Notes: a model not told the origin generated them from the sequence alone. A stretch of 64,000 bases of DNA from Leclercia pneumoniae (GCF_017348915.1 NZ_CP071383.1:3658001-3722000), one strand, 5' to 3'. Counted from the stretch's first letter, positions 37,410 through 51,132 are shown. Program-made: numbers and translations.

Positions 37410-37703
37410 GTTGTTAAATTCGATCGAGATCGCAAATCATCCCTAAACCGCACGTTTAGTACGCTTTTCTAATCTATTGATTCAAAATACTTTCACGGTG
37501 AAATTACTCACAAAGCCTTACCCGTTAAGGCCTACTTAAGTAGCGTGCGCCGCACCACGTCAGTGCAATTGACGAAAATGAGTGCAACGCAATGGCCCGC
37601 GACCCTACGCCAAAACCGCCTCCGCTGCGTCTCACATGATTAAATATTGTGCAACATTACTTTAACCTGGCGTTTATCCCGATTTTCGTCGGGTCATCGG
37701 AAG

Positions 37704-37719
37704 TGGCGCAATCCCTGCA
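37704..37719 (+). promoter_or_regulatory. Sigma-54 promoter of patA with upstream GTGCAA repeats
   Basis: TGGCGCAATCCCTGCA has GG and GC exactly 10 bases apart, the -24/-12 hallmark. The start point would be near 37730. Three GTGCAA copies at 37563, 37582 and 37649 are candidate enhancer half-sites, resembling NtrC half-sites. patA (ygjG) is sigma-54 dependent in E. coli. The rest of the 433-base gap 37333-37765 shows only the aer promoter. Confidence 0.8.
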
Positions 37720-37723
37720 ATAA

Positions 37724-39145
<1,422 letters not shown>

Positions 39146-39188
39146 AAAAGCGCCGGGCGGCCCTGCGCCTGCCCGGCCGTTTTTTTTC
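39146..39188 (+). terminator. Terminator of patA
   Basis: GCCGGGC and GCCCGGC form a stem around a GC-rich loop, flanked by AAAAAA on the left and TTTTTTTT on the right. Confidence 0.9.
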
Positions 39189-39235
39189 CGCTACGTCCGA
39201 ACCTTTTTAACGGTAAACCGCCGCACATTTCCCCT

Positions 39236-39328
39236 TTACTGGCCCCGCTCTGTTTTTGCCAACGCCTGGCTTACCGGAACGATATTCGCTTCCGGCCAGG
39301 TCCATACCTTGTCTTTATCCTTGTTGGG
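39236..39328 (-). pseudogene. Possible 3' remnant of an unidentified gene
   Basis: A 30-codon open stretch on the minus strand ends in TAA. It reads like a protein C-terminus (DKVWTWPEANIVPVSQALAKTERGQ), with an in-frame TGA just upstream and more protein-like sequence (VDGFIPWL) before that. I do not recognise the family. The surrounding gap 39189-39468 holds nothing else but the ribosome-binding site of the next gene. It may be only a chance frame. Confidence 0.2.
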
Positions 39329-39468
39329 TCACAACCATGGTATAAAACCGTCAACAGAGGTTACGCCGTCAGTAGCCTCGCATCTTGCCGTGATGGCCCC
39401 TGCTTTATTTTTTGTTAACGCGATGACGACGGCTCAGGTTCACCGCTGGCGCTTTAAGAGGAGAGACG

Positions 39469-40317
39469 ATGTTTCACGGATTAAGTGCATTTCCGTTGAC
39501 CCCCCTGAAAGAGGGAAAGATCGACGAGCAGGCTTTCACAACCCTTCTGCGCCCACTGGTGGATGCGGGCGTAGATTCGCTGGGTATTCTTGGTTCCACG
39601 GGCAGCTACGCGTACCTCACCGTTGCAGAACGGGCTCAGGTAGCACGCTGTGCGGTTGAGCATGCGGGCGGCATCCCTGTGATGGTGAGCATCGGCGCAC
39701 TTCGGCTGGACGATATTCTGCGTCTGGCCGACGACGCGCAAGCGGCCGGGGCGGCCGGCGTGCTAATGGCCCCGGTCTCGTACCAGCGGCTGACGGCGGA
39801 GGAGGTCTATTCGCTGTACGAGCGGGTTACCCGCCAGCTCTCCGTTCCGCTGTGCGTTTACGATAACCCGGCCACTACCGGCTTTACATTTAGCGATGAG
39901 CTGATGTTTGCCGTGGCGGCGCTACCGAACATCGGCTCCGTGAAATTTGGCCGCGTGCCGGAGGATATCGCGCAGGTACGCTCGCGCCTTCCGGACAACG
40001 TTACCATGGGCATCAGCGGCGACTGGCAGGCAGCGCCAGCCCTGCGGGCCGGGTTCGACGTCTGGTACTCGGTTATCGCAGGCGTGTTCCCGCAGACCGC
40101 GCTGGCGATTGCGCGTTCAAAAGAGACGGCGCAATCTGAACGGCTTGAGCCGCTGTGGGCGCTGTTCCGCCGTTATGGCAGCCTGCGCGTCATGGCAGCC
40201 GCAGCCGAGATGATGGGAAAAGTCACGGTGCCCGCACTGCCGTTTCCCCTGCAGGCGATCCAGGGCGAGCCGCGTGAAGCGCTGGCGAGACTGATTGTCA
40301 GCCTTGAGCTGGCCTGA
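39469..40317 (+). CDS. Dihydrodipicolinate synthase / N-acetylneuraminate lyase family aldolase
   Basis: A 282-residue class I aldolase of the DapA superfamily (TIM barrel). The Schiff-base lysine is Lys159 (SVKFGR), the helper tyrosine is Tyr131 (CVYDNPATTG), and the carboxylate-binding loop is GSTGSY (42-47) in place of the GTTGE of true DapA. That change, together with a housekeeping dapA expected elsewhere, argues against lysine synthesis; a 2-keto acid lyase or dehydratase role is more likely. The substrate cannot be named. GGAGAG precedes ATG 39469. It is convergent with the lsr operon across 84 bases, and any link to AI-2 metabolism is speculation. Confidence 0.78.
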   Translation: MFHGLSAFPLTPLKEGKIDEQAFTTLLRPLVDAGVDSLGILGSTGSYAYLTVAERAQVARCAVEHAGGIPVMVSIGALRLDDILRLADDAQAAGAAGVLMAPVSYQRLTAEEVYSLYERVTRQLSVPLCVYDNPATTGFTFSDELMFAVAALPNIGSVKFGRVPEDIAQVRSRLPDNVTMGISGDWQAAPALRAGFDVWYSVIAGVFPQTALAIARSKETAQSERLEPLWALFRRYGSLRVMAAAAEMMGKVTVPALPFPLQAIQGEPREALARLIVSLELA

Positions 40318-40367
40318 ACCACCCGCTGGTGCTCCGCGTACCCGGCAAGCGGGATTTACACTCCACA

Positions 40368-40395
40368 TGCCCGGTCCGCGTTGCGCCACCGGGCA
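40368..40395. repeat. REP-like GC hairpin between the aldolase gene and lsrG
   Basis: TGCCCGGT and ACCGGGCA form an 8-bp stem around a GC-rich 12-base loop. It matches the design of the hairpins at 1101 and 14143 and separates two convergent genes. Confidence 0.65.
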
Positions 40396-40401
40396 AGACC
40401 G

Positions 40402-40695
40402 TTATTCCGGCAACAACCCGACAAAACAGCGTTTTTTACGCGGCTCCGACATCAGTTCCTCGAGCTTATCCACGCAGGCCAGATAGTGCGGCGTCTGCTT
40501 ATGCGCTAATACTGCCTCTTCGTCTTTATAGGCTTCATAGATAAAGAACCGGGTTTTCACCCGCGGATCCTGCAGTACATCAAAGCGCAGATTGCCCGGC
40601 TCCTGAATCGCCCCTTCATGATTGGCGCGAAACACCTCCAGAAACTCATCTACCCGTTCGGGTTTGATATTGATCTCTACCAGCGTCACATTCAT
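40402..40695 (-). CDS. lsrG: LsrG, phospho-AI-2 isomerase
   Basis: A 97-residue ABM-fold protein matching E. coli LsrG ([52 protein letters not shown]-like [20 protein letters not shown]). It isomerises phospho-DPD (phosphorylated AI-2) to 3-hydroxy-2,4-pentanedione 5-phosphate, helping end the quorum signal. The long upstream frame extension is a shadow of lsrF; the ATG complementary to 40693-40695 overlaps the lsrF stop by the ATGA arrangement. It is the last gene of lsrACDBFG. Confidence 0.95.
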   Translation of the reverse strand: MNVTLVEINIKPERVDEFLEVFRANHEGAIQEPGNLRFDVLQDPRVKTRFFIYEAYKDEEAVLAHKQTPHYLACVDKLEELMSEPRKKRCFVGLLPE

Positions 40696-41579
40696 TTTGC
40701 TTCTCCCTGTTTCTCTTCCTGCCAGAACTGGAACGCGTCCCGCGCGCGCATGTTCTCGTGGACCACTTTTTTCACCGCCTTCAGCATGGCGAGCGGCGCG
40801 CTGGACTGGAAGATATTGCGCCCCATGTCCACGCCGGATGCCCCCTGGTCGATGGCGCGCCAGCACATCTCCAGCGCCTCGTTTTCCGGTAGCTTCTTGC
40901 CCCCGGCGATGACAATCGGCACCGGGCAACTGGCGGTCACTTTCTCAAAGCCCTCGTCGACATAATAGGTCTTAACGAACTGCGCCCCCATCTCGGCGGC
41001 GATGCGGCTGGCGAGCGAGAAATAGCGGGCGTCGCGCGTCATCTCTTTGCCCACCCCCGTTACCGCCAGCGTCGGCATGCCATAGCGCGCGCCCGCGTCC
41101 ACCAGCTTGATGATGTTGTTGATGGACTGGTGCTCAAATTCACTGCCGATATAGACCTGCGCCGCTACCGCGCAGACGTTCAGGCGCAGCGCGTCCTCCA
41201 TCGCGACCGCCACGCACTCGTTGGAAAGCTCGCCCAGAATCGAATTTCCCCCGGAGGCGCGCAGCACCACCGGTTTGTTGGTGGCCGCGGGCACCTGGCT
41301 TCGCAAAATGCCACGAGTGCACATCAGCACGTCGGTCTCGCCAAACAGCGGGGCAATGGAGAGATCGATACGTTCAAGGCCGGTGGTTGGCCCCTGGAAG
41401 TAGCCGTGGTCAAAAGCCAGCATTACCGTGCGGTTGCTTTGCGGGTTGAAGATGCGTGAAAGCCGGGACTGCATGCCCCAGTCCAGCGAACCGCAGCCCT
41501 TCAGGGTGTAAGGTACGTTGACCTGCGGCGTACCGATACCAAAATCCTTGCCGTCTTTGATGTCGTCTAAATCAGCCAT
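40692..41579 (-). CDS. lsrF: LsrF, 3-hydroxy-2,4-pentadione 5-phosphate thiolase
   Basis: A 295-residue class I aldolase-fold enzyme that transfers an acetyl group from the LsrG product to CoA, completing AI-2 breakdown. Conserved segments: [20 protein letters not shown] (about residues 53-72), [37 protein letters not shown], and the catalytic lysine in [15 protein letters not shown] (about residue 203). Length and sequence follow the E. coli protein. It lies 11 bases after lsrB and overlaps lsrG, inside one operon. Confidence 0.96.
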   Translation of the reverse strand: MADLDDIKDGKDFGIGTPQVNVPYTLKGCGSLDWGMQSRLSRIFNPQSNRTVMLAFDHGYFQGPTTGLERIDLSIAPLFGETDVLMCTRGILRSQVPAATNKPVVLRASGGNSILGELSNECVAVAMEDALRLNVCAVAAQVYIGSEFEHQSINNIIKLVDAGARYGMPTLAVTGVGKEMTRDARYFSLASRIAAEMGAQFVKTYYVDEGFEKVTASCPVPIVIAGGKKLPENEALEMCWRAIDQGASGVDMGRNIFQSSAPLAMLKAVKKVVHENMRARDAFQFWQEEKQGEAK

Positions 41580-41590
41580 GCTCTCCCCCG

Positions 41591-42592
41591 TCAGAAGTCG
41601 TACTTATCTATGTTCTCTTTGGTGAACACTACCCGCTCCGGCAGCAGCACGATGCCGTTGCCCTTCGCCTCATACTGGTAGCCCTGCACGCTGTTCGGCT
41701 CAACCTTCAGCGTCCCAATGTCTTTAATCTCTACGCTGTCGCCAACGTTAACATCGCCCTTTTTCAACATATGATCGGCGACGTTGACCGCAATTTTGCC
41801 CTGCTGCACCACATCCCACAGCCCAAAGGCTTTTACCGTGCCGCGCTCAACGTAGGGGCGCATTACGTTCGGCGTACTGAACCCGACGATCGCGACCCCT
41901 TCCCGCTTCAGGTTTTCTGCCGCCTGCGCTGCCGCCGGCAGGGCGTTAGCGTCCGGGGCGATGATCGCATCCAGATCCGGATAGGCTTTTAAGATCCCTT
42001 CGGCGGTTTGCAGGGATTTGGTGGCGTCGTTATAGCCAAACTGGGTGGTGACGACCTGCCATTGAGGATGGTCCTTCTCGATTTTGGCTTTCGCCTCTTT
42101 GACCCACTGGTTCTGGTCGGTGACGGTCGGGCTGGAGTAGAAGAAGGCGACTTTGGCATTCGGTTTGGTGACCTGCTTGCCGGCCATCTCTACCAGCAGG
42201 CCGCCGAGCTGTTCCGGTGTGCCCTGGTTGATGTAAATGCTGCGGCACTCCGGTTTGGTGTCGGAATCCCATGTCAGCACCTTCACGCCGCGCTGCATCG
42301 CGCGCTTCAGCGCCGGGCAGAGACCGTCCGGCGACACGGCAGAGACGATAATGGCGTTGTACCCCTGGTTGACGAAGTTGTTGATCAGCTGCACCTGGCC
42401 GGAGACGCTCGGTTCGGTCGGGCCGTCGTAGGTCACATCTACGCCGAGATCTTTACCCGCCTCTTTCGCGCCGTTGCCGCCGCTGGTAAAGAAGCCGACT
42501 CCCACCAATTTCGGGATAAAGGCGATGCGGTCTGCCGCCTGCGCCGAGGCGAAGCTGAGGGCCATCGCCAGCACTATCAGTTTTGTTTTCAT
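41591..42592 (-). CDS. lsrB: LsrB, periplasmic AI-2 binding protein
   Basis: A 333-residue substrate-binding protein with a signal peptide ([18 protein letters not shown], cleaved before ADRIAFIP). It has the two-lobed sugar-binding fold and captures the furanosyl form of AI-2 for LsrACD. The ligand-contact regions [36 protein letters not shown] and [12 protein letters not shown] follow enterobacterial LsrB. The open frame extends 14 codons upstream into lsrD, but the ATG at 42592 gives the signal peptide and overlaps the lsrD stop by four bases. Fifth gene in the cluster and fourth in the operon. Confidence 0.96.
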   Translation of the reverse strand: MKTKLIVLAMALSFASAQAADRIAFIPKLVGVGFFTSGGNGAKEAGKDLGVDVTYDGPTEPSVSGQVQLINNFVNQGYNAIIVSAVSPDGLCPALKRAMQRGVKVLTWDSDTKPECRSIYINQGTPEQLGGLLVEMAGKQVTKPNAKVAFFYSSPTVTDQNQWVKEAKAKIEKDHPQWQVVTTQFGYNDATKSLQTAEGILKAYPDLDAIIAPDANALPAAAQAAENLKREGVAIVGFSTPNVMRPYVERGTVKAFGLWDVVQQGKIAVNVADHMLKKGDVNVGDSVEIKDIGTLKVEPNSVQGYQYEAKGNGIVLLPERVVFTKENIDKYDF

Positions 42593-43572
42593 CGTACGCT
42601 CCGGGTAGTTTTCAGGAAGATATTGCGCACCCATTCACGGTGCAGACTCAGCGAACGTCCCATCACCACCACAACCAGTAGCGCCCCTGATAGCGCGCTC
42701 GACACCTGGTTGGGGATGCCGACCATCTGTAACCCCTGTTGCAGGTAGCCCACCAGCAACGCCGCCAGCGCCGTACCCACAATCGAACCTGACCCGCCGT
42801 AGATATTCGCCCCGCCGAGCACGGCGGCGGTGAGGGCCGGCATCAGTAAATCGCGCCCGAGATCCGAACGCGCGGAACCGAAATAAGAGACCATCACCAG
42901 GGCGGCAATCGCCGAAGCTACGCCCACCAGGCCATACAGCGCGTAAGGCATGCCGTTTACCGACAGCGCCGCATAGCGTGCCGCGCGGGGGTTCTGGCCG
43001 ATCAGGAACAGATGCCGGCCAAAGCGTCCGCGATGAGTGATCAGCCAGAAGAAAAGAGTTACGACGGCGAAGAGCACCAGCGGGATCGGCAGGCCGAAGA
43101 GCGTCAGGTTAGCGAAGGCGGTAAAGCTCTCCGGGAAGCCGCCAATCCCCTCATAGCCGGTCGCCCCCGCCATGCCAGAGAGCAGCAGCGCCCCGCCGCC
43201 GTAGAGGTAGAGCGTGCCGAGGGTAATGACCAGCGGGCTGATACCGGTGTAGTGAATCAGCGCGGCGTTGAGCAATCCGCACAGCAGACCGAGCAGCAGC
43301 GTCATCGGAATGGCGACGGCCATTGGCCATCCCGCCTGCGTCATCACCCCCAGCGCAATGGCGCACAGACCGATGGTCGACCCCAGCGAAATATCAATCC
43401 CACCACTGATGATCACCAGCGTTAGCGGCAGCGCCACAATGCCGATGCAGATAAAGTCGCTGGTGCTGAACAGCAACATGTTGATATCGAGCATCCGCGG
43501 GTTAATGGCGCCAAAGAGCAGGATCTCCAGCACCAGCAAGATCAGCAGCGCGCTTTCCCAGTTAAGCTTCAT
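42589..43572 (-). CDS. lsrD: LsrD, AI-2 ABC transporter permease
   Basis: A 327-residue inner-membrane permease of the ribose/AraH family, with about nine hydrophobic segments and the family motif [22 protein letters not shown] (about residues 55-76). It pairs with LsrC to form the AI-2 channel. The segment [35 protein letters not shown] near the C-terminus is typical of the subfamily. It starts on the base next to the lsrC stop and overlaps lsrB, consistent with tight co-translation. Confidence 0.94.
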   Translation of the reverse strand: MKLNWESALLILLVLEILLFGAINPRMLDINMLLFSTSDFICIGIVALPLTLVIISGGIDISLGSTIGLCAIALGVMTQAGWPMAVAIPMTLLLGLLCGLLNAALIHYTGISPLVITLGTLYLYGGGALLLSGMAGATGYEGIGGFPESFTAFANLTLFGLPIPLVLFAVVTLFFWLITHRGRFGRHLFLIGQNPRAARYAALSVNGMPYALYGLVGVASAIAALVMVSYFGSARSDLGRDLLMPALTAAVLGGANIYGGSGSIVGTALAALLVGYLQQGLQMVGIPNQVSSALSGALLVVVVMGRSLSLHREWVRNIFLKTTRSVR

Positions 43573-44604
43573 TTACGCCACCTCTTTTTTGCGTTTTGGA
43601 AAGGGGGTGACGTGTTTTCCCCCTTTATTGCCTGGATGAAAGCGGCTGTACTTCAGCGCCCGCTGATGTCGTGCGAGTGCCTGACGCAAGCGCCCGTCGA
43701 GGACCAGCACCCCCAGCAGCACCAGCCCGGCGATAAAGTCGTTCCACCAGGCCGGGAGCCTGAACAGCACCAGCACGGTGTCGATTTGGGTCAGGAAGAA
43801 GGCGCCGAGCAGCGCGCCAATTAGCGTGCCCGTCCCGCCCAGCAGCGAAATTCCGCCAAGTACGCAGGCGGCGATGGCTTTCATCTCCAGTCCGCTGCCG
43901 GTCTGGTTTGGCACAAAGCCAATCTGCGCAGCAAAGATAATGCCCGCACAGGCCGCCAGCATGCCGTTCAGAGTAAAAGCGAGCATGCGGGTGCGGTTTA
44001 CCGCCACGCCCAGCTGGCGTGCGGCGGCGAGGTTGTCGCCCACCGCATAAAAATCACGCCCGAAAGCGGTGCGCGACAGGATCCACGCCCCCACGGCGGC
44101 GATAAACAGCACCACAAAGCCCAACGGTGAAATCCCGAGGGCGACCGGCGCTGAGAGGCCTTTCAGGGCCGGTGGCAGCCCTTCTATCCACTTCCCACCG
44201 GTCCAGAGCAGCATGCCACCGCGATAGAGCCCCAGCGTGCCGAGGGTGGCCACAATCGCCGGGATACGTAGCCCCACCACCAGCAGACCATTAAACGCAC
44301 CGGCCAGCGCGCCTATCATCAGCGCAAAGAGCATAGAGACCGGCAGGCTATAGCCGTTATTAAGCGCCACGCCTACAGCAATGGCGCAGAGGCCGACGGT
44401 CGATCCCACTGAAACATCAATATTACGGGTCAGCATCACCAGCGCCGCGCCGATCGCCAGCAGGATCAGGATCTGCGCGCTGGCAAAGATCATTCCCAGC
44501 GTCTGTAGACTTAAATAGGTCGGATTCAGTGCCACCAGTACGGCAAACAGAGCGAGGATCGCCAGTAAAGCGCTCAGCTCACGGTTCTTTAATAAGGTCT
44601 TCAT
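43573..44604 (-). CDS. lsrC: LsrC, AI-2 ABC transporter permease
   Basis: A 343-residue membrane permease, partner of LsrD. It carries the conserved [23 protein letters not shown] segment (about residues 56-78), about nine membrane helices and the cytoplasmic tail [30 protein letters not shown], which is basic and rich in Lys. Assignment as LsrC rather than LsrD rests on position directly after lsrA, the E. coli order. Its start overlaps the lsrA stop by four bases (ATGA). Confidence 0.94.
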   Translation of the reverse strand: MKTLLKNRELSALLAILALFAVLVALNPTYLSLQTLGMIFASAQILILLAIGAALVMLTRNIDVSVGSTVGLCAIAVGVALNNGYSLPVSMLFALMIGALAGAFNGLLVVGLRIPAIVATLGTLGLYRGGMLLWTGGKWIEGLPPALKGLSAPVALGISPLGFVVLFIAAVGAWILSRTAFGRDFYAVGDNLAAARQLGVAVNRTRMLAFTLNGMLAACAGIIFAAQIGFVPNQTGSGLEMKAIAACVLGGISLLGGTGTLIGALLGAFFLTQIDTVLVLFRLPAWWNDFIAGLVLLGVLVLDGRLRQALARHQRALKYSRFHPGNKGGKHVTPFPKRKKEVA

Positions 44605-46088
44605 GCCTGGCCTCCGAAGGCCAATGCCATCATGCGATCGAGGCTGACCGCCTGGCGGGGCAACTCGCCGCTGAGCCTCCCCTGGTGCATCACCAGCACG
44701 CGATCCGCCAGACCGGGAAACTCATCAAGATCGCTTGAGATCATTAGCACCGCCACGTTTTGTGCCGCCACGCTCTTAAGCAGCTGATAGATATCGGCGC
44801 GCGCCGAGACGTCTACGCCGCGCGTAGGTTCATCGACGATCAACAGCAGTGGGTTGGCCTCCAGACAGCGTGCCAGCAGGACCTTCTGTTGATTACCGCC
44901 GGAGAGGGTGCGCACGGTTTGATCCGCATGGTTGAGTTTGATCCCCAGCGCCCGGTGATAACGCTCCACCACCGCAGATTCCCGCTTGCGCTGTTGCCAG
45001 ACAGAGGGCTCGTTCAGCGCCACGGTGTTCCAGCGGATCGGCGCATCCAGGAACAGACCCGATACCTGCCTGTCCTCCGGCAGGTAGACCAGCCCCTTCC
45101 CGAGGCGGGCCGAAACGGTATCGTGGCCGATCTCCTGATTCTCCAGCCAGACGCGCCCTCCGCGTGCCGGACGTAGGCCATAGAGGGTTTCCGCAAACTC
45201 CGTGCGCCCGGATCCCACCAGCCCGGCGAGGCCGACAATCTCGCCGGCGTAAATTTCCAGGCTGAGATCGATAAATCCCTCCCCGGTGAGATCGTCCACC
45301 CGCAGGACCGGGAAATCCTGCGCCTGGGTACGGCGGTTTCCCGGCAGGGCCAGCCACAGTTTTTGTGTATCGCTTAAGCTGCGATCCCGGCTGACCGGGG
45401 TCATGGCAGCGATCAGCGCATTGTCATCCAGCTGCGCGGTTTCGCCGCTGAGTACCACCGCGCCGTCACGCATCACCGACACGTGGCTGGCGAGCGCGCG
45501 GATCTCCGGCAGCTTATGGGAGATAAAAACAATGCCGACCCCCAGCGCCTGGAGCGCGCGGATCTGGCGGAACAGGCGCTCGGTTTCCCCGGGCGTGAGC
45601 GATGCGGTAGGTTCATCAAGGATCAGGATCTGCGCCTCGCGCATTAACCCGCGCAGGATCTCCACCATCTGCTGATCTGCCACCTCCAAAGTGCTGGCGG
45701 CCGCGTCGAGATTTAGCTGGCACTGCAGCTGCTGGAGCTTATCGGTCAGGCGTGTATTAAGGTCGTTGCCGCGCGGCAGGCGGAAAAGAATGTTTTCGCG
45801 CACCGTGAGATTGGGAAACAGCATCGGCTCCTGCGGCACCAGATAGATGCCAAGCCCGTGCGCCTGGCCGGGCTTAAGGCGCGCAAATGCGTGACCGGCC
45901 ACAGAGAGTTCACCGCGATCGGGCGTCTCAACCCCGGCAATGATCTTCATTAGCGTCGATTTTCCCGCGCCATTACCGCCCATTAACGCATGCACCTGGC
46001 CTGACAGCAGTGTGAAATCAATGCCTTTCAACACCGGAACGCCAGAGAACTGCTTATGGATATCGCGTGCCTCTAAGAGTGTTTTCAT
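44601..46088 (-). CDS. lsrA: LsrA, AI-2 ABC transporter ATPase
   Basis: A 495-residue tandem ATPase. Domain 1 carries Walker [15 protein letters not shown] (about residues 39-52), a family-specific signature [13 protein letters not shown] and Walker [11 protein letters not shown]. Domain 2 has a reduced Walker A region ([16 protein letters not shown]) and a canonical signature [15 protein letters not shown], the usual asymmetry of sugar importers. E. coli LsrA is 511 residues; here the ATG complementary to 46086-46088 gives a shorter N-terminus, while an upstream TTG at 46136 would give 511. The ribosome-binding site GGCGTGAAG before the ATG is weak, so the start is not certain. First gene of lsrACDBFG. 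Confidence 0.94.
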   Translation of the reverse strand: MKTLLEARDIHKQFSGVPVLKGIDFTLLSGQVHALMGGNGAGKSTLMKIIAGVETPDRGELSVAGHAFARLKPGQAHGLGIYLVPQEPMLFPNLTVRENILFRLPRGNDLNTRLTDKLQQLQCQLNLDAAASTLEVADQQMVEILRGLMREAQILILDEPTASLTPGETERLFRQIRALQALGVGIVFISHKLPEIRALASHVSVMRDGAVVLSGETAQLDDNALIAAMTPVSRDRSLSDTQKLWLALPGNRRTQAQDFPVLRVDDLTGEGFIDLSLEIYAGEIVGLAGLVGSGRTEFAETLYGLRPARGGRVWLENQEIGHDTVSARLGKGLVYLPEDRQVSGLFLDAPIRWNTVALNEPSVWQQRKRESAVVERYHRALGIKLNHADQTVRTLSGGNQQKVLLARCLEANPLLLIVDEPTRGVDVSARADIYQLLKSVAAQNVAVLMISSDLDEFPGLADRVLVMHQGRLSGELPRQAVSLDRMMALAFGGQA

Positions 46089-46232
46089 CTTCACGCCGCC
46101 ATTGAACAAAAGATTTTTAGATTTAATAATGTTCAAAAGCGTAGACCCTGAACTATATTTACAACCGTGCAGGGATCACAGTTTTATGGTTTGAGATCCA
46201 GAGATTAGCCAAACACATTAAAAGATCCGTTT

Positions 46233-46248
46233 TGTCGCGTGGCTCACA
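46233..46248. promoter_or_regulatory. CRP-like site in the lsrA-lsrR intergenic region
   Basis: TGTCG-CGTGGC-TCACA matches the CRP core at 8 of 10 positions. It lies between the divergent lsr operons, where cAMP-CRP activates lsr transcription in E. coli. LsrR sites should also be in this 215-base region, but I could not single out a convincing dyad. Confidence 0.5.
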
Positions 46249-46303
46249 TTTTCGCGGCGCAACATAACGAACATATGATCTAAATTTTTATAAGAGTTCA
46301 TCT

Positions 46304-47275
46304 ATGAGCGAGAAACGCATTGTCGAAGAGAGCCGGTTTGCTGGACTGGCGCTGTCAGAGGAAGAGCTGGTGGCTCGCGTGGCCTGGTGTTACTACCACG
46401 ACGGCCTGACCCAGAACGACATAGGCGAACGGTTAGGCCTGCCGCGCCTGAAGATTTCCCGCCTGCTGGAGAAAGGGCGTCAGTCGGGGGTGATCCGCGT
46501 ACAGATTAACTCGCGCTACGAGGGGTGCCTGGCTCTGGAAACCGAGCTGCAACAGCGTTTTGGCCTGAAGCTGGCCCGCGTGTTACCGGCCCTGAATACC
46601 CCAGCGATGAGCGTACGCCTGGGCATTGGTGCCGCCCAGTCGTTAATGGGCGTACTGGAACCCGGGCAGCTGCTGGCAGTGGGATTTGGTGAAACCACCA
46701 TGAGCTGCATCCAGCACTTAAGCGGTTTTATTGGTTCACAGCAGGTACGGCTGGTGACCCTTTCGGGCGGCGTCGGGCCCTATATGACCGGTATTGGCCA
46801 GCTGGATGCGGCCTGTAGCGTAAGCATGATCCCCGCCCCGCTGCGCGTGTCGTCAGCATCCGTTGCCGGGATCTTAAAGCGTGAAGCCAGCGTAAGGGAT
46901 GTGATCCTCGCCGCCACGGCCGCCGATGCAGCCGTAGTCGGTATCGGATCGGTGAACCAGCGTCGCGATGCCACGATTTTACGCTCCGGCTACATCAGCG
47001 AGGGAGAACAGCTGATGTTCGCCCGTAAGGGCGCCGTGGGGGACATCCTCGGTTACTTCCTTAACGCCGGCGGCGAGCGGGTTGAGGATCTGGAGATTCA
47101 TCAGGAGTTACTCGGCGTGACCCTCGAAGAGCTGGCGCAACTGCCCACTATCGTTGGTGTGGCCGGTGGCGAAGAGAAAGCCGATGCGATTTATGCCGCA
47201 CTGAAAGGTCGCCGTATCAATGGCCTGGTGACGGAAGAGACCACAGCCCGCGCGGTGCTGGCCCTGGCAAAATAA
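46304..47275 (+). CDS. lsrR: LsrR, repressor of the lsr operon
   Basis: A 323-residue SorC/DeoR-type regulator. An N-terminal helix-turn-helix ([30 protein letters not shown], about residues 35-64) is followed by a sugar-phosphate-binding domain ([47 protein letters not shown]). It represses lsrACDBFG and lsrRK until phospho-AI-2 binds. The length is close to E. coli LsrR (317). It is divergent from lsrA and co-oriented with lsrK 33 bases downstream. Confidence 0.96.
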   Translation: MSEKRIVEESRFAGLALSEEELVARVAWCYYHDGLTQNDIGERLGLPRLKISRLLEKGRQSGVIRVQINSRYEGCLALETELQQRFGLKLARVLPALNTPAMSVRLGIGAAQSLMGVLEPGQLLAVGFGETTMSCIQHLSGFIGSQQVRLVTLSGGVGPYMTGIGQLDAACSVSMIPAPLRVSSASVAGILKREASVRDVILAATAADAAVVGIGSVNQRRDATILRSGYISEGEQLMFARKGAVGDILGYFLNAGGERVEDLEIHQELLGVTLEELAQLPTIVGVAGGEEKADAIYAALKGRRINGLVTEETTARAVLALAK

Positions 47276-47308
47276 GGGCGTAGCTCGTGCAAACCACGAG
47301 GCATGCTC

Positions 47309-48943
47309 ATGAGTTACCTTTTAGCGTTAGATGCAGGGACAGGCAGCGTTCGCGCCGTGATTTTCGATCTACAAGGCAACCAGATTGCCGTCGGCCAGGC
47401 TGAGTGGAAACACCTGAGCGTGGAGAATGTGCCTGGGTCGATGGAGTTTGACCTCGATACCAACTGGCGGCTGGCCTGCCAGTGCATTCAGCAGGCGCTG
47501 ACGCGCGCGCACCTGAACGCGGCGGATATTCAGTCCGTCGCCTGCTGCTCAATGCGCGAAGGGATTGTGCTGTATGACCGCAACGGCGAGGCCATCTGGG
47601 CCTGTGCCAACGTCGATGCCCGCGCCAGCCGCGAGGTAGCCGAACTCAAAGAGATCCACGATTACCGTTTCGAATCCGAGGTGTATGACGTTTCCGGCCA
47701 GACCCTGGCCCTCAGCGCCATGCCGCGCCTGCTGTGGCTGGCGCACCATCGCCCGGATATCTATCGCAAAGCCGCCACCATCACCATGATCAGCGACTGG
47801 CTGGCGGCAAAACTCTCCGGCGAGCTGGCGGTCGATCCGTCCAACGCGGGGACCACGGGCATGTTAGATCTCTTCTCCCGCGACTGGCGTCCGGCGCTGC
47901 TCGACATGGCCGGGCTGCGCGCCGATATTCTCTCTCCGGTGAAAGAGACGGGGACCGTGCTGGGGGCCATCACCCGCGAAGCCGCGCAACAGAGCGGCCT
48001 GCGCGAAGGCACGCCGGTAGTGATGGGGGGCGGCGACGTACAGCTGGGTTGCCTGGGATTAGGGGTGGTGCGCACCGGGCAAACGGCGGTATTAGGCGGC
48101 ACCTTCTGGCAGCAGGTGGTAAACCTGCCGCAAGTGCGAACCGATCCTGATATGAATATTCGCGTTAACCCGCACGTCATCCCCGGTATGGCCCAGGCAG
48201 AGTCGATTAGCTTCTTTACCGGGCTGACCATGCGCTGGTTCCGCGATGCCTTTTGCGCGGAAGAGAAGCTCATTGCCGAGCGGATGGGGGTAGATACCTA
48301 CAGCCTGCTGGAAGAGATGGCGAGCCGCGTGCCGGCGGGATCCCACGGTGTGATGCCGATATTTTCTGATGCGATGCACTTTAAGCAGTGGTATCACGCA
48401 GCACCGTCGTTTATCAATCTCTCCATCGACCCGGAAAAGTGCAACAAAGCCACGCTATTCCGCGCGCTGGAAGAGAACGCGGCGATTGTCTCCGCCTGCA
48501 ACCTGACGCAAATTTCGCACTTTTCCGGGGTGACGTTTGAGAGCCTGGTCTTTGCGGGCGGCGGAGCAAAAGGCGCCTTATGGAGCCAGATTTTAAGTGA
48601 CGTCACTGGCCTGCCGGTGCGCGTGCCCGAGGTAAAAGAGGCGACGGCGCTCGGCTGTGCAATTGCGGCGGGTACTGGCGCCGGGCTGTTTGCGGATATG
48701 GCCTCAACGGGAGAGCGGCTGGTGAAATGGAGCCGCGAATTTACGCCGAACCCGGAACACCGGGAGCTGTACGACGGCATGATGCAGAAATGGCAGGCTG
48801 TATACGCGGATCAGCTTGGGCTGGTGGATAGCGGGTTGACCACGTCAATGTGGCAGGCGCCTGGGCTGGTGCGGGTATCCCCCTCACCCCGGCCCTCTCC
48901 CCAAAGGGGCGAGGGGGAAAACCACATTGAGCCAACACTTTAG
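47309..48943 (+). CDS. lsrK: LsrK, autoinducer-2 kinase with a repeat-encoded C-terminal tail
   Basis: A 544-residue FGGY-family kinase that phosphorylates incoming AI-2. ATP and sugar-site segments are intact: [17 protein letters not shown] at the N-terminus, [13 protein letters not shown] near 250, and [24 protein letters not shown] near 425. Start ATG 47309 has GAGG seven bases upstream; ATG 47303 is too close to it. The conserved protein ends at [11 protein letters not shown], where E. coli LsrK stops. Here a further 24 residues ([20 protein letters not shown] and four more) follow, almost all encoded by a palindromic repeat beginning at 48879. The original stop codon has been lost; activity is probably kept because the addition is past the fold. 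Confidence 0.95.
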   Translation: MSYLLALDAGTGSVRAVIFDLQGNQIAVGQAEWKHLSVENVPGSMEFDLDTNWRLACQCIQQALTRAHLNAADIQSVACCSMREGIVLYDRNGEAIWACANVDARASREVAELKEIHDYRFESEVYDVSGQTLALSAMPRLLWLAHHRPDIYRKAATITMISDWLAAKLSGELAVDPSNAGTTGMLDLFSRDWRPALLDMAGLRADILSPVKETGTVLGAITREAAQQSGLREGTPVVMGGGDVQLGCLGLGVVRTGQTAVLGGTFWQQVVNLPQVRTDPDMNIRVNPHVIPGMAQAESISFFTGLTMRWFRDAFCAEEKLIAERMGVDTYSLLEEMASRVPAGSHGVMPIFSDAMHFKQWYHAAPSFINLSIDPEKCNKATLFRALEENAAIVSACNLTQISHFSGVTFESLVFAGGGAKGALWSQILSDVTGLPVRVPEVKEATALGCAIAAGTGAGLFADMASTGERLVKWSREFTPNPEHRELYDGMMQKWQAVYADQLGLVDSGLTTSMWQAPGLVRVSPSPRPSPQRGEGENHIEPTL

Positions 48944-48998
48944 GACCGCACAGGTCAGTCCCCTCTCCCCTGTGGGGAGAGGGTTAGGGTGAGGGGGG
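48879..48998. repeat. Paired palindromic repeat (BIME-like) overlapping the lsrK 3' end
   Basis: Two inverted units. Unit A (48879-48917) contains CCCTCACCCCGGCCCTCTCC and the loop AAAGGGGCGAGGG. Unit B (48957-48998) contains CCCTCTCCCCTGTGGGGAGAGGG and ends GTTAGGGTGAGGGG. The outer arms are mutual inverted copies, so the whole 120 bases can also fold as one long stem. Unit A is translated as part of lsrK. Related copies are at 51138-51218 and 23026-23047. Confidence 0.85.
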
Positions 48999-49068
48999 AA
49001 TATTTGAATCCCATCACAATCACCGCATTCCCCTTTTCCCTTTTACTCTCCGCTGGCTAAATTAGTAA

Positions 49069-51132
<2,064 letters not shown>

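Noticed and set aside
44601-46136. Degenerate first ABC signature in LsrA as a sign of inactivation
   Set aside because: VADQQMVEI in domain 1 is the normal form in ribose/AI-2 type tandem ATPases; the second domain carries LSGGNQQ.
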